Program-made: the position numbers and the translations under genes
Shown here: one piece after another, positions 26,322-39,932 of the stretch
Numbering within the stretch: position 1 is the stretch's first letter
Layout of the letters: every line of letters starts with the position of its first letter
Source: Torreya grandis
Lineage: Eukaryota; Streptophyta; Pinopsida; Cupressales; Taxaceae
Assembly: GCA_037957365.1 (NCBI GenBank)
Contig: JARHVA010002424.1
Coordinates: 1,044,501-1,108,500 of the forward strand
Length of the DNA: 64,000 bases
Reading direction: 5' to 3'
Notes under the pieces: generated by a model
The model's database searches: none
The model's input: the letters and a program-made list of their open reading frames with translations, nothing else
What the model was told of the DNA's origin: nothing

Positions 26322-27648
26322 CAAGGATCAATATCAATATTGGTCTTACAGACCAATCTCACATCCTCACCCTACACAAACTTCATTGTGTTAGACAGAT
26401 CACTTTGAAAACAAATTTTAGCTTATTTGTATGCATCACCAAAACTTATAAATAAATATGATATGAGCTATAGGTATTTAAAAATTACCCCATACATTTT
26501 TATCCATCCTTAATCCTCTACAATCAATCGCTAATCTCTTTCTTATTACTACTTAATTTTCTCACTATCTTGCTCATTAGGTCCTTTTAGCGATAGACCA
26601 AATTCGATGAGTAGTTTAGAATATTTAGGGTATATAAATTGATAAAAAATTTAAATGAGGACAAAATATAAGTCTCACACATCATCTTCCACCCATTTTC
26701 ATGTTTTGAACTAGTCAAACTTGCCTGTTAAATCAAAATTCTTAAAAATAAGGGGTTTCTTCTAGCTTTTACTCACTTTATGACAAACCAAAACCACCTA
26801 AGAAACCATAAGATTAATTTACATGTTAAAAAAATAAAAAAATTTCAAAAAAACCATTCTAATACATAACTAATAAGATCTTTCCTATTAGGTCATTATG
26901 AGGGTTTTAACTAGTTTCTCTTCCTAGCAAGCATTCATAAAGGATTACCCTTAAACTCCAAACTAATGATAGGAAATTAAAGGTAGGAACCTTCCCTAAC
27001 TTCCATAAAATATTTTGGATCTCATTTAAATTTTTCACATTCCAATGCACATAATAATTTCCTTCTTAGGTTTGTAACACCCCATTCTATGTACACAAAA
27101 AACCTTAACACCAATTTTTATGATTTTTCCTTTATGTTAAGACCTAAAAATTTATCAACATAATTAAAACAAACTATCACACCTCTATTAATTACCTCAA
27201 ATATCTATGACACATTGGGAAATGAAATTTACCCCTCATTAGGCCATATTAGGTCTCTTTGCTCATTAGGTCTTTAACTTCCCGTCATACTTAGACCTTG
27301 ATCACACCTTAAAAATTATTTTAATATTATCAAAACCTCATCCAAATATAAAATTTACTCATACCATTCACACACACTATCTCCCATCATCTTACAAGCC
27401 TTATATTGCTTACCTCATCATGTTACCAAGCTTGTTCCTCCTCACTTAGTTTCTTCATGTAAGGACTAAGCCTCAAAACTTAACCTTGGGACTCATATGA
27501 AGGCTTGTATGTCTCTTGATCATGTATACATAGATTTGTATACTCTCTCATGAATTTACTAACATAAATCACTAGGATTCATTATGATTCATTCTTACAC
27601 CTTCTCTTAGGGATAGACTAGGCTTCTCAAGACACCTTGTACACAACA
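26320..27648 (-). repeat. 5' LTR of the Copia element, distal part
   Basis: Aligns in order with 12390-13730 of the 3' LTR. In minus sense the LTR begins TGTTGTGTACAAGGTG at 27648. It completes the LTR half at 15702-17216 once element A is removed. Confidence 0.8.
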
Positions 27649-30600
27649 TTAGCTTATCTTGTATCATGATATTGACTTTGACATGACATCAACCTCATAA
27701 GAAATAATAGGTTGAATGAAAAATTTCTCTCAATAGAGATACAAGAGGTTTAATTCATATTTTATTTTTATGAGAATTCTTTGTCACATATCATCTCACC
27801 ATGCATGGCCTCAACTCTGACCTTGACATTAATGATATCTATCTTGACTTTGACATTACTAATAATAAAAATTACTCAACACCAAAAATAAAAAAATACC
27901 TCAACACTCTTTCCTATTTCACACCATCCATATTTCACCCAATTTCATTTGGGTTTGGATATACATAATATCCTAAGATCCAAATTTACCTCTACCTAAT
28001 CCATTCCACTTGCAGGGATCTCAAAAATACCTCCACTAATTATTCCATAGGTTAGGCCACCTCCAAGTTCTCATTATTCAAAAGGTATAACTATGTTACC
28101 AAAAATAAGTGCACATATGTGCATAGTTCAATTATACCCAACAATGTTATTTTTGCATATATTATCTCAACATAATCCTCAGTGAGCCCTTGTCACCTCT
28201 ACCACTATATCTCCTTCTACCACAAAAATGTAATCTGATCTGAGAAGGAAGCCTAAAAAGAATCAAAAGGTATTTCCAACTCTTCAACCCCCTATTAATC
28301 CCCATATAACTCATAAGCCTCATTTTTTCATTATCCTAATTTACTATGGATTCATCTTTAATCAACCAATTTCATCCTTCCTGATGAATTTCTCTCTCCC
28401 TAGCATCATTTCCTCATAGGCTATTTTGACCCAGAGTTAGTGACAAGCCCAAATGTTCTCATGGGCTTCCCTCTTCATCATAAATCCTTACACCCCCATA
28501 CATATTATTCCTCCATTTATTTCATACTTAATTACCTATTCTTCATCTATTTTTCCTCCACCTAGGGCTCTACCTATCACCTCTATATATACCACCCCAA
28601 TAACACCCCCTTCTACCCTGGTAGTATCCACAGTGTCAAAGGATCCTAAAATGATCATGTAGGGAGATCCAAAATTATAATTGGATTTTGATATGACCTC
28701 AAGGAACATGAGTGGAATCCTCACATAGAAATTCATTTAAGGAAGATACCCTATAGTTTATCAAACTCAAGAAAACCTCTTCTAAGAAAATTTTGTAGAG
28801 GATCTAGTCCCTGTGTTCTAGGACATGTATGCCATGTTTTATAAGCTCATGAAAGACATGAAAGAGTAATTATATGTTATTTAGGTATATGTGAATATAA
28901 AATTCCTAAAAAATTGATTGGGTGGGTTAAATAAGCCTTCATATATCTCTTCTCAACACTCAATGAAGCATATGAAATACTGATCAAAAGTCAAGAACAT
29001 CTCTAATGGGCCCAAATATACTTAGAAGGGATTGCTCTCATGGAAAAAAATTGAAAAAATATTCTCATGTTTATCTAAAAGTGTATGTTCCTATAGCTAA
29101 AACTCATTCCTACCTTAGACATCAGCCTCTATCAGACCTATACTAGGACTATGAGGGATTTAATTAAAGAATGGTTGGCCTTGGTGAAAATAGTTATGGG
29201 GACTCTGAAAGAGAGTATGGAAAGGATGTTTACTTATTATGACTATGATATTTCACTGATATGGAACCCTAATAGATAAATACATGTTTCAAAAGGTCAC
29301 TTCGATTAGGTCATGAAGATAAAAATGGTAAAAGCCAACAAATATGGAGCCAAAACTATTTTAGAACTCTCAACTCAATCTAATGCAAGAATCAACTAGG
29401 TCTTAAAAGTGAAAGTGTCCATGGAGGCTCTATTTAAAGTACATCAATAAATGTTGGCCTAGTCAGAGGTGATATTTTGAGAGCCATTTATGAACTTGGC
29501 TAATCTAGAATGAGAGTTTTACCTAGTATCAACTATGTTGATAGCCAAAGAGACACAACCCAAGTAACTGAGAGTTGGTCCTTCCTCAAATTAGTAGAAA
29601 ATCGTCTAAGTGGCCTCCAAGATCATATTTTTAGAGTAGGAAATATTTGGTTCATTTAAAATCTTGGTAGTTTTAACAAACTTTAATGGCCATCATGGCC
29701 AAGGATAGGAATCTATTTCCACTTGGAGGTGAGCCCCACCCTTTATATATTGTGAATTATAATCCCTTGTGATGGTTAGAAAATTGTGATAAAACTTTAA
29801 TAGAACATTTTTAATCATTTTAACTTAGTTCGTTGCTCATGAAATAGGCTCTAATATTTCTAAGTTATAATTGAACATTTAGGTAAGATAATTAATCATG
29901 TGTCTATGTTACAAAGATGAATATGGTAGTTAGATTATGTATTTTATAGTCTAACCCCATGTATACTCCTTTCAATATTTTATGAATAATTTATTATTTA
30001 CGTACATTAAATTATAAAGTGTTTCAAAATATTTGTGTTTCAATTATTGTAAATATTTTAAATTTTCACATTCTATGGAGGACCTATAAGTTAAATATTC
30101 ATATTAGTGTCCTTTTAGAAGCATTCCCACTGAGTGGCTAAAGTTTGTGCAAATGCTAAACTAGGTATATAATGGTATAACTATGACTTGAAATATTTTA
30201 GTTCTTAGGCACTATTATTTTCTAAATTAGAAACACCCCCTTTTCTTCCTTAGCCTACTCCCCAATTTTTATGTTTATTTTAGAAGTAAAGTGTTATCCC
30301 CTATTCTATAAATTAGTAAATCTTGACATAACTATAGTATTGAGTAAGCATTTATTTGGTTGGTAATGAATTATAAGTGTAACCATTCATACATTGATCC
30401 TATAGTGGTAAAAACCATTTCTCTTTATGTAAAACAAGGTTAAACTATTCAATATTTGGACTAAACTAAGATCAATCTTAAAATTAATAGGGGATATCTT
30501 TATCCCATGCATTGTCTCCTATTTTCCTCCTTTGAAAAACTCAATATGATGAGTGATTTTAGACACAAGTATCTTGGGCCTAAAAACATATTGAAATAGG

Positions 30601-30653
30601 ATAATTGTATTGACATAGGTGTCTCACTAGGATGCAAGTGTTTAGGTAACTAG
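27649..30653. other. Unresolved block between Copia element and element C
   Basis: No family recognised. Plus frames at 28200-28740 give a proline-rich, serine-rich peptide with stops (words PPPRALPITS, TPITPPSTLVV), and 28780-29700 has a few Lys-rich broken frames. It could be a decayed gag or host fragment. 29750-30650 is AT-rich with nothing identifiable. Confidence 0.4.
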
Positions 30654-31610
30654 TGTGAACAAAGATTATGTAGAGGGGAGGTTAGTATAGTGTTAGTTCA
30701 ATAAAATAAATCAAAATAACACAATAAAATCCTAACACCTCTAGCCTATACATTAGGGAAAGCATATGTAACAAACACACAAAAAAAATCACACTTGGAA
30801 CACAAAATAAAACACTCTTTTACCTTCCTTGGAGCTCCAAATGGATTATTGAAATGGTTTGGTCAATTTGTGCACCAAGAAGTCTTTGACAATAAATCTT
30901 TCTTTGCTCCTTCTCTCCTTGGAACCTTGGATTAGTTTCTTATCTTATAAATTTGGCATGGTAACATTAATTTTATGAAGCTTATGGTTAAAATCATGAA
31001 TAATAACTCTACACTATCAAAGCTTATGGATCAATAGGTAAGACCTTATATTTATAGTCTTAAAAGTTAACTCTCATCCAAGGTGATTTAAGGTTGAGTT
31101 TGAAAATGGAATGGGTTAAAAATAACCCTAGATGAGTTGAGGTTAACTCCAGTTAAGTTAATATTTGTCATGTAATTATGATATTCAATTACTAATCATG
31201 ACTCTCAAAGTAGATATTTTGAGATATTTTCGAAGAGCTTGACAACTCATAAAGGCAATGATGAATAGGCTTGATATTTTGTTTTTTTAAATTACCATAT
31301 TTAGATATTCATTAATTTTAAATGGATATTTAAACTAAGAATTTAATCTTATTTAATTATATGATTCATTTTGATTATCATTTTATCTCTTTTAAGATTT
31401 GATCAAGTGCCCCACTTAATGGGTCCATATGCCAATTTTCTAGTTGTTATGTTGCAAGGTGATTGAGGATGAATCTATGAGAGGTTATTGTTGAATCTAG
31501 GATAATATCCAATATAGGGATGACTTAACATAATTTTGAGCATTGATGAATGATGCACAACCAAAATTGGGACATTCAGTGATTCCTAAGCTTAATTTGC
31601 AAAGTTCATG
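30654..31610 (-). repeat. 3' LTR of element C, truncated at its sense 5' end
   Basis: The left end TGTGAACAAAGATTATG matches the LTR end of B (complement of CATAATC-type word) and is followed by GGTTAGTATAGTGTTAG as in A. A TATAAATA box lies at 31056-31049. The expected TGTAGACACC terminus is missing: LTR similarity stops near 31610 and the sequence jumps to 3' non-coding sequence matching 48140 of element E, so a deletion removed the LTR start, polypurine tract and first hairpin array. Confidence 0.75.
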
Positions 31611-31819
31611 TGGGGAATGATTTGGAGATGGATCAAAAATTCATTAGGTGACCAAGGAGAATTAACATAGCTTCATTGATTATAAGATTTATCAAGCTGA
31701 TATTTGCTATAGCACATAATGGTATGCATCATGATATAAATCACCATGATAACTTATCCAAAATATGCATAAATATTTACATGTGATATAATAAACATTA
31801 AAAAAAAATTTACCAATGA

Positions 31820-32490
31820 TTAAAACCATGATGATAATGTGGACATATAAATATGGATGAATTTAAGTATAAAGTGTAAGGCATCATCCAATGAACACAA
31901 GTATACTAGGTCAGGGAAAAATAATGAAAACAAATAAACATGAAAACAAAAAATTAGACATGAAGACAAAAAACTAATAAATAAAAATAAATATAGAACA
32001 AAAAAATTATGAGAAAAAAACAAACAAAAATAATGGTTAATCACAATGTTAGCACAAATATAAGAGAAAACCAAATGACACAAGGTTTCCACTAGGCCAT
32101 AGGGAAATAATGACACAACCAAGATGACAAAAATTTCCCCTAGGATATAGGAGATAATGAAATGAACAAATAAAATATGGGGAAGATAAGAAAATAAAGG
32201 GGTATCTGAGCTGACTCTAGATTCACTAGGTAAGTAGATGTTGTCTGCATAGTTCAATGGATGCAAGATACAACCAAAAGATGGGATAGAATAAAAATGA
32301 TGATCAAGAAAATATGATTGATGAGGTATATTAATATGGGAATGGTCTCACAAAATGATGAGATCATGAGATGAAGCCTATTAGTCATTAATGTATCAAA
32401 GTTGAATACATAATGCACAATATCAAAACTTGAAAAATGGTGAGAGCATAAGGCGTAGGGTATAACAAGGATGGGGAAACTAAAAGACAA
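31820..32490 (-). pseudogene. Hydrophobic ORF in 3' region of element C, unknown
   Basis: Two overlapping open frames on the sense strand (32490-32254, 78 codons; 32266-31820, 148 codons, the longest in the window) encode very hydrophobic peptides with several possible membrane segments (for example EIFVILVVSLFPYGLVETLC near 32140). The same peptide is open in copies D and F, while pol in these copies is full of stops. Tat and Athila relatives sometimes carry extra 3' ORFs, but the sense strand here is T-rich and A-poor, which alone lowers stop frequency. I do not assign an env function. A single frame shift separates the two parts. Confidence 0.35.
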
Positions 32491-32884
32491 GTGGTTTCTT
32501 GTGAATTATCTAGGGGTCCTTGAATCCTTAAGGTAAATAAGTGGTTAACTTGGTGTTTTTTTAGGATTTTTTAAATCATTTACAAATTTTTTAGAAGTTT
32601 CAAATCATCTCAACTCAATTAAGAATTATGAGATACTAAATGGTCCAATTCACAAAATAGAAAGAATGTTCAAAATTGAAATTGATCATAAAATGGTGAG
32701 AGTGTGGAAAAGGGTGATTGACCTAACCTCAACATGAATCAATCACTACTTACATAGTCCTGTTAGGAACTAAAGTCACTGTAGTTCCATCATACAATGG
32801 AGGAGTCCAACTACGTAACAACATAGTCTTTAAATAGTATGGTAATAGAAATGGCAAGGTGGAGCTTTAAGGAATGATAAAGAT

Positions 32885-33022
32885 GTTTTTCCTTATTTTC
32901 CCATAAGTGGTTATATTTAGGAAATAATGGCATTGGTTAATGATACTAATTTTTCCAAAGGTGGTTATAATTAGTAGCATAGAGTGAAACATTAATTCAC
33001 CCAAAGGTGTTTATAATAAGGA
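32885..33022 (-). repeat. Three-hairpin cassette of element C
   Basis: Three units in the order I (32890-32921, arms decayed), II (32942-32978, arms GATACTAATT/AATTAGTAGC) and III (32991-33022, arms decayed). It sits between the end of pol and the hydrophobic ORF, the same relative place as in D and E. Confidence 0.8.
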
Positions 33023-33314
33023 ACACTTAAAATGAAAAGAAATAATGAATGACATATGCAACTACCAAACCATTATTATACTAAAAATATGTCCTCTCTC
33101 TAGAATACTAAATCAACTACTAAAACTAGATCTGAATCTTGTCATTGAAGGTGCCTAAAGAACCAATGGAATGGAACCAAAGGGGTTGGGTATGGAGGGT
33201 AAAAATAACTTTGGTTGATAAGAAATATATTATTAAATGGCATAGGGTATGGTACAAAGAATATGATAATATTATGGTATAATATAAAACTAAGCTTCAT
33301 ATACAATACATCAG

Positions 33315-36300
33315 GTTTCTCAAGTAAAGTAACACTTGAGGTGTATGATGTTCATTGTCTCATCAAGTTCATCTCTATCTAATGTAGTGAGCTTGTATGC
33401 TCTGAATCCATTATTTGCAATAATGATATATGGGACTATCCAATTGGGTTTTGACTTTACCTTATTCTTTTTATTCATGGTGTTATTTTGGTTTTCTTTG
33501 ATAATAAGATCCCTAAGTTCAAACTCTCTATGTTTGACTCAACAGTTATAATGGCCACAGAGTCGATTTTGATATACTTGAATGTTGTTGACAATAGACA
33601 TGTATTTTTAATCAAGTAACTCTAGCTCTTAAATGAGATTAAATTGATAATCTTCATCATACAATACATGTTTAAATTAGATATGCAAATAATGCAACTC
33701 AACCTCAATGGGAAGAATGGCCTTAGTGCCATAAACTAGGGAATATGGAGTGGCTCCTATTGGGTATGGTAACTATTGAAGTATGCCCAAAAGGTGATGA
33801 AAATTTGGAGGTGAAAATCATGACCAACATCATTTAAATTTTTTTAAGGATGTTTACAATGTTTTTTTTGGATGCTTCACTTGGCCATTACCTTTTGGTA
33901 ATATGCAATATAAAAATGTTGAGTGAAGTTGTACTCAACACAAAGAGTTTTAACATCCTCGTTCTTAAATGATCTACCATTATCAGATATAATTTTGGAT
34001 GGGATACCATAGTGACATATGAGATGGTTGAATATGAACTTGTAAATTTTCTTTCCATTCACGTGAGGGGTATAGCTTCAACCCACTTAGTGAAATATTT
34101 ATTAGTGGTAAGGATGTGTTTATGGCCATCATATGAGGTAGGGTTAATATTCCCAATGAGATCAAGTCTTTATGTAGTAAATAACCATCGTGTAAGCATT
34201 AGTTTTAGTGTTTTGGTTAGGGAATAAATCAAATTGGCATTCTTATGACATTTGTCTCACCTTTTGACATAATCAGCTATACCTGTATCCATAGTTGGTC
34301 AATAATAATTTCTATGTAATTGATTTTTGTCTAGGATATCGCCATTGATGTGGGATCCACATACTCCATGAATTTACCATAATTCTAATTTTTCTTATAT
34401 AAAATTTAAAAAATGAAGTAGAGTTGTATCAAACCTATGATAGTAAAGGGTTGGGACAAATAAGGTACAATGTGAGGCTTAGTGGGTAAAGGTCTTTTGC
34501 TATTTACATGATAGGTATAGTGGTATGATATGATCATGAAGGAAAATAAAGAGGTTTGAATACCATATATAGTTGGGACCAATAATATTATAGATCATTA
34601 CGATGGTTTAAGATTCATGAGCCAACATGAGAAGATTTTCAATGAGGAATTGATATTATTTTACCTTATCTATGTGAAAGATCAAAGAGTTGATGGTGGC
34701 CATGGCATCTGTTATTATGTTATTGGCCTAGATATATGTTCAAACTATATGTTGTAAATATTATATTTTAGAGTGTCCACCATGGCTTTATATGGCACTA
34801 ACTTATCATCTTTGGTTTGAAAGTGGTCTATAACCTAATTTATGATTAACTAATAATCACCATAAACTATGAGATGTTGAATATTCTATTGTATGACTTG
34901 ATAAATCCCTATAATAAGTGTTTCATATTCAACCATGTTTTAAGTATAATAAAATGTAATATATAATGATTTAGGTATAAGATCCCCCTATGGTGTAATA
35001 AATAATAAACTTACCCCTAATTTATGTGATGTGAATGATCTATCAAAATAAAGATGCTAGTGCTACTCCTTAGGATTTGTTTCAATAATGGTCATAATGG
35101 AGTCGTTTAGGAATGGAAAATTGAGAGGTTCAATATCTGTAAAGGGAGATTCAACAAACTGATCTATAATTACCTATCCCTTGATGGCTTTCTATTTGAC
35201 ATATTCTATCTCAAACTTGCTTAGAAGTATGATCCATTTAGCCATGTGTCCTTTTAAAGCTCTCTTGGATAGTATATACTTGAGCGGATATACTTTGGAA
35301 ATAACTATGGTCTTGTTGTTTACCTTCTAATGCCATAGTTTTTGATCTACAAAGACCATAGCAAGATAGGCTTTTTCTACGGGTGTATACTTGTGTTCAT
35401 ATACAATTAGTGTATAACTTAAATATGACATAACATATTATTTAACATTATCATGCTAAGATAAAATCACCCCTAGGGATTTATCTATGGTAGATAAATA
35501 TAACAGGAATGACTTTCCTAATATAGGTGGTAACAAAACATGTGGATGAGTAATACATTCCTTTAGATGCTAAAAGGCTTTTTGGTATTCTTCATCCTAA
35601 ATAAATATGACACCCTTCTTCAATAAGTGTGTAAATAGATGACATTTTTTGGTTAAATTTGAAATGAAGCATCTGATAGATTAAATCTTGCCATACAAAC
35701 TATGAAGCTACTTCAAATTAAAAGGTGGTGGCATCTCAGTAATGGCTTGAACTTTAGTAGGATCAACTTTAATGCCTCTAAGAGAGATGATGAAGCTTAG
35801 GAATTTGATAAAAGTGACACAAAATATTCAATTATTGATATTTAGTCTAACCTTATATTCATGAAGCCTCTCAAGTATTATTTGTAGTGCATCTAGATGA
35901 TCGACATGGGTATTTAATGCACCCAATATCTTGTTAGCATAGTCTTCAATACTATCATACATCATATCAAGAGATATGATGGTCATGGCTCTTTGGTATG
36001 TTCCCCAACATTCTTAAGACCAAATAGCATAACTTGATAATGAAACATTCCCCAAGGAGTGGTGAATGTTGTCTTATGTTGGTCTTATGGTGAAATCTAG
36101 ATTTGGTAGTATCTTGAAAATCCATCCATAAGTGAAATATTTTTTTACCCCATTATGGAGTCAAAAATCATGTCAATGTTTGGTAGAGGAAAGTCATCCT
36201 TGGGGAAATATTTGTTTATATCTCTAAAATTAGTATAGATGTTGATTCTATCTAGCTTCTTAATAACAAACACAACATTCAAAATCCACTATGAGTAGTC

Positions 36301-38600
36301 AATTGGTTGGATACATTTCATTTCTAATAGTTTTTCTAAATATTTATTTACTAATACAAAAATGTGTGGATACATCTTGCATAATTTATACTTCATAGGT
36401 TTGGAATCAATATGTATAATAAGGTGGTATACGAACAATGTAGGGTCCAAACTAGCATGTTTAAATAGTTCCATGCAAAGATGTAAACAAATTCCCTCAA
36501 AAGGGATGTAAATATTTCACATTCTTCCTCAGTGAGGGACATACATAGTTTGATCCATTTTAGGTTGTCTAGAGTCCTGATATTGAATTTTATAGTATCT
36601 TCTACTAGGAGAGTCAAACCATCCTCTAAAATGGTTGGAAATGATTTGAATTGGCTTACAATTAAAAATTCCAATATTTGGATTGACTCTTCAACTTCTC
36701 CTAAATAATATGAATCATAATTTCCTAATGGTATAGATGGCCATGTTATAAACACTATTGGAAATTCTTGGATAATTTGATCAAAGGCATGTTATTCTTC
36801 AAAACTAAACTTGAAACCAAAATCAAGTTCATCATTGGTGGTTTCTTGAGCTATGCTTGATGAAAGGTGAACACCCTCATCTACTGGTGCCTAAAATAGG
36901 TTTTCACCAGAAGACTAGCCTTTCTCTTTACTTTTACCCTAGTCTAAAAGTTCCTAAAAGAGGTTTTCACTTTGGGACCTCAATGTTTTATCTATTTTTT
37001 TGAGGGTAAGGGTGTTTACCCATTTTAAAAAATAGGTTGTATGATCTAGTTTGATATAAAATCCTTGTTTTTGGTCTCCCAATAGAACATTGTCTCTTAG
37101 GCCTAGAAAATCACAAAAGGCCTCATCATTCTCAAACTTGTTTATAGGCACTATGGATTCTAATTGGTCCCAAGTTATAAATTAGGGAGATATAGAAGAA
37201 GAATATTATTGTGAATAACTAGGGTAAGGGTAAAAATGGTATGGGTGTCAAACATGTTGGCTTTGGAAAGGTATTCATAAATTCTATGATCAGACTCTAC
37301 ATTACTATTGGCATTGCCATCACTATTCTTCATCATTGGAACATGAATAAGATACGTGGGGTCACCCCCAAGTGGTTTAAATCTAATTTCATAGGTTCCT
37401 TTTTATCATGTTATAGAAATTGGCTCTAGTATACACTTCTACTTTGGATCAAGGCCTCCTCATTCGTAAGCTTGATTATCCATGATCCATTTAGGAATGG
37501 GATATTTGGTATTTTTGTATCAATCAATCAATTTGTCTTTATATGACCAAGATTCATTATTGGTAAGTAGGTCCTCTTCTTGGTTAATGATTTAGGTAAA
37601 AATGATAGGAGGTGGACTATTAAGTTTACCCTTTCCATGTTGTTTCCATTCCATGCAAGGTGGCTTGGCCTTAGGTCTTCCATAGGACTTGGGGTTCTAT
37701 GGAAGCTTGGAAATGTGAAATGTGTTATGAGTAAAATATTTTCTTGTTCCATTGCTATAGATGGTAAAATGGTTAGACATTTCTATTGGTATCATATGAG
37801 ATGATAATCCAAGCTATCTAGGTATATGCAATTAGCATCTATAAACTCAACAAATATTTCTTTGCCTTTATCTTTTTTGGGAACTAGATCTAGGCCAAAA
37901 AAGTAATTTTAACTTTTATACTCAACCTCAAAATGTTTACAATGTTTGTAAGGATATACATATCCATTGATGGTGACCTTCATGCCTAAATGAGAGAAGT
38001 TGAGACACTGGTACAATGTTTAAGGGATTTCCTAAATTTCATATATCCAAGGTCCTCTCAAAAGTAAATATTAAGATAGGTTAAGTTCTAACACATGGCA
38101 AAGTGTATCATGGGTTAAAAGCCCAAAAATAAGTGGTAAGCTTATAGTGCCTTGTGATTCCCACTCTTCATTATCGTAAGCCTTGATAGTGATTATTTAT
38201 AGTTGTATATCAGATGTTGTGTATTTGAGATACTTTCTAAGTTTAATAGACATAATATTTAGGCCTGATCTATTGTATATGAGGATCTGTTTAACCTTGT
38301 GCCACATTATGACAACTTCAATATGTAAAGGATTATTATGGAGAGGGATGAGGGATGACATATCACTTTGGTCAAAGTTCAACTATTGGCCAAGGGATAT
38401 ATGTCCAACCAAGGCTTGGAATTTTTATGGGCTTATGTCATTGGGAATGTGGGATTGGTTGAGGAACTCTGTTAGGATGTTTTTATGGATAGTAGATGTA
38501 TGCAACAAATCAAGAATGGATATTTGTGTGGGTGTCTTTTGAAGTTATTTCATAATGTCAAATATATTTTCCTTAGTAGTGGTATATGGATTTTTCCTAG
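33315..38600 (-). pseudogene. Tat-type pol of element C, decayed
   Basis: Read from high to low coordinate. FDIMK and a following QKTPTQISILDLL near 38572-38510. A protease-like LIYNRSGLNIM near 38290-38255, where the expected Asp of the D-S/G-G motif is Tyr. GPWIYE near 38040. Then MSNHFTIYSNGTRKYFTHNT, and SLTEEECEIFTSLLREF near 36535-36485 before RT. RT keeps KLCKMYPHIFVLVNKYLEKL (36400-36330), but the YxDD catalytic site is YANK near 35950. The second, plant-type RNase H reads LYFDRSFTSHKLGVSLLF near 35060-35000. The integrase zinc region CDKC is decayed near 34260. The integrase core CHYGIPSKIISDNGRSF is near 34020-33960 and the end LKCYF near 33330. Many stops and frameshifts. The element cannot encode active enzymes. 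Confidence 0.88.
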
Positions 38601-39014
38601 AAAAGACAATAGGTTGGATTGGTTTATTAGTAGGGGGTTGTGTGTCAGGAATGGTAATATTTGATTGTTGAGTTATCATTACATAATCAGGATTAGATAC
38701 ATGACTGTTGTTGTTATAAAATGATTATGGAGAGGGGATAGATAGTATAAGTCTTGTTTTATGGTGTACTTGTTTATGGTAATAGGACAATGATGATTTA
38801 TCAATACAAGGTGAAAAAATAGTAATCCCTAGTTACTAGTATGCCTATTTACAATTCCAGGTCAAGGAAGGATTACTATCATAGATGGGTTGATTAGAAT
38901 TGTTTAGTAATAATTTTTTTTTTATCACTTAGGATTGGATTAATGGTGATGGGGAAAATGTGATCTCCAATAATATGACCTACAAATTTAGTGTAGTCAT
39001 GTGTAACTAAGAGA

Positions 39015-39481
39015 GAAAAAATAAACAAACACAAACAATGGTTAATCATAATGTTAGTGCAAATAAAAGATAAAACCAAATGACACAAGGTTTCCACTAG
39101 GCCATAGGGAAATAATAACACAACCAAGATGATAAACATTTCCTCAAGGCTATCAGAGACAATGAAATGAATAAACAATTTGGGGGGAAGAGAAGAAAAG
39201 GAAGGGGTAGTTGAGCTGATTCTAGATTCACTAAACAAGTGGATGCTACTTGCATAGTTCCATGGATAGAAAATCTAACATAAAATTTATGTCAAATGTA
39301 TTTCTCCAAAGAGATGGGATAGAATAAAAATGATGATAAAGAAAATATGATTGATAAGGTAGAGGAACATGGGAATAGTCTTGAAAAATGATGAGAGCAT
39401 GAGATGAAGCCTAGAAATCATTAATGTATCAACTTTGAATACATAATGCACAATATGAAAACTTGAAAAATGGTGAGACAA
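39015..39481 (-). pseudogene. Hydrophobic 3' ORF, copy D
   Basis: Counterpart of the hydrophobic frames in C: MSHHFSSFHIVHYVFK at 39481 downward and EMFIILVVLLFPYGLVETLC near 39150-39090. The second frame reads open to 38894 because it runs past the tandem junction at about 39010 into antisense-free gag sequence of copy C, so only the part above 39015 is homologous. Same caveat about T-rich sense strand. Confidence 0.35.
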
Positions 39482-39932
39482 TAAGGCTTAGGGGACAACA
39501 AGGATGGGGAAACTAAAGGATAAGTGGTTTCTTATGAATTAACTAGGGATCCTAGAATCCTTAAGGTAAATAAGTGGTCAATTTGGTTATTTTTAAGATT
39601 TTTGAATCATTTTCAAATGTTTTTATAAGTTTCAAAGCATCTCAACTCAATTAAAAATTATGAGATACTAAATGGTCCAATTTACAAAATATCAAGAATG
39701 TTCAAACTTGAAATTGATCAAAAAATAGTGAGAGTGTGGCAAAGGGTGAATAACCTAACCTCAACATGAATTGAGCACTACCTATATAGTCTAATTAGGA
39801 CCTAAATTTATTGTAATTCCACTATACAATGGAGGAATGCAACTAGTTAGCAACACGGTCTCAAAATTGGCAAATGGAAAAATATGTCAATAGAAATGGC
39901 AAGGTGGGGATTCAAGGAATGATAAAGATGTT

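Larger units (their letters stand above)
10873..27648 (-). mobile_element. Copia-type LTR element, gag-only, split by element A
   Basis: Reading on the minus strand the order is 5' LTR (27648 to 26242, then 17216 to 15702), primer-binding site (15701-15684), gag (15637 to about 13780), and 3' LTR (13740 to 10873). Both LTRs start TG and end CA in sense. The left LTR is about 2.87 kb and the right, after removing element A, about 2.9 kb, so they match in length and sequence order. Protease, integrase, RT and RNase H are missing: the second gag zinc knuckle lies within about 100 bp of the 3' LTR. It is therefore a pol-deleted derivative or a non-autonomous gag-only family. Target-site duplications are not clear (TTTAT on the left, TTAGC on the right). 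Confidence 0.8.
30654..39010 (-). mobile_element. Element C: Tat/Ogre-like Ty3/gypsy, 3' part (tandem copy 1)
   Basis: Minus-strand element with a truncated 3' LTR (30654-31610), 3' non-coding region (about 31650-33310), pol from integrase (33315) up to protease (about 38300), and gag C-terminal sequence to about 39010. At 39010 it joins the 3' non-coding region of copy D rather than continuing into gag. The shared order protease, RT, RNase H, extra RNase H, integrase, then a long 3' non-coding tail fits the Tat lineage of gypsy elements. No 5' LTR or primer site is present. Confidence 0.82.

Noticed and set aside
33336..33551. 71-codon plus frame, and similar plus frames at 34012-34227, 38183-38542, 40859-41182 and 43481-43750
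   Set aside because: They lie antisense to readable Tat pol or protease sequence and have no motif of their own.
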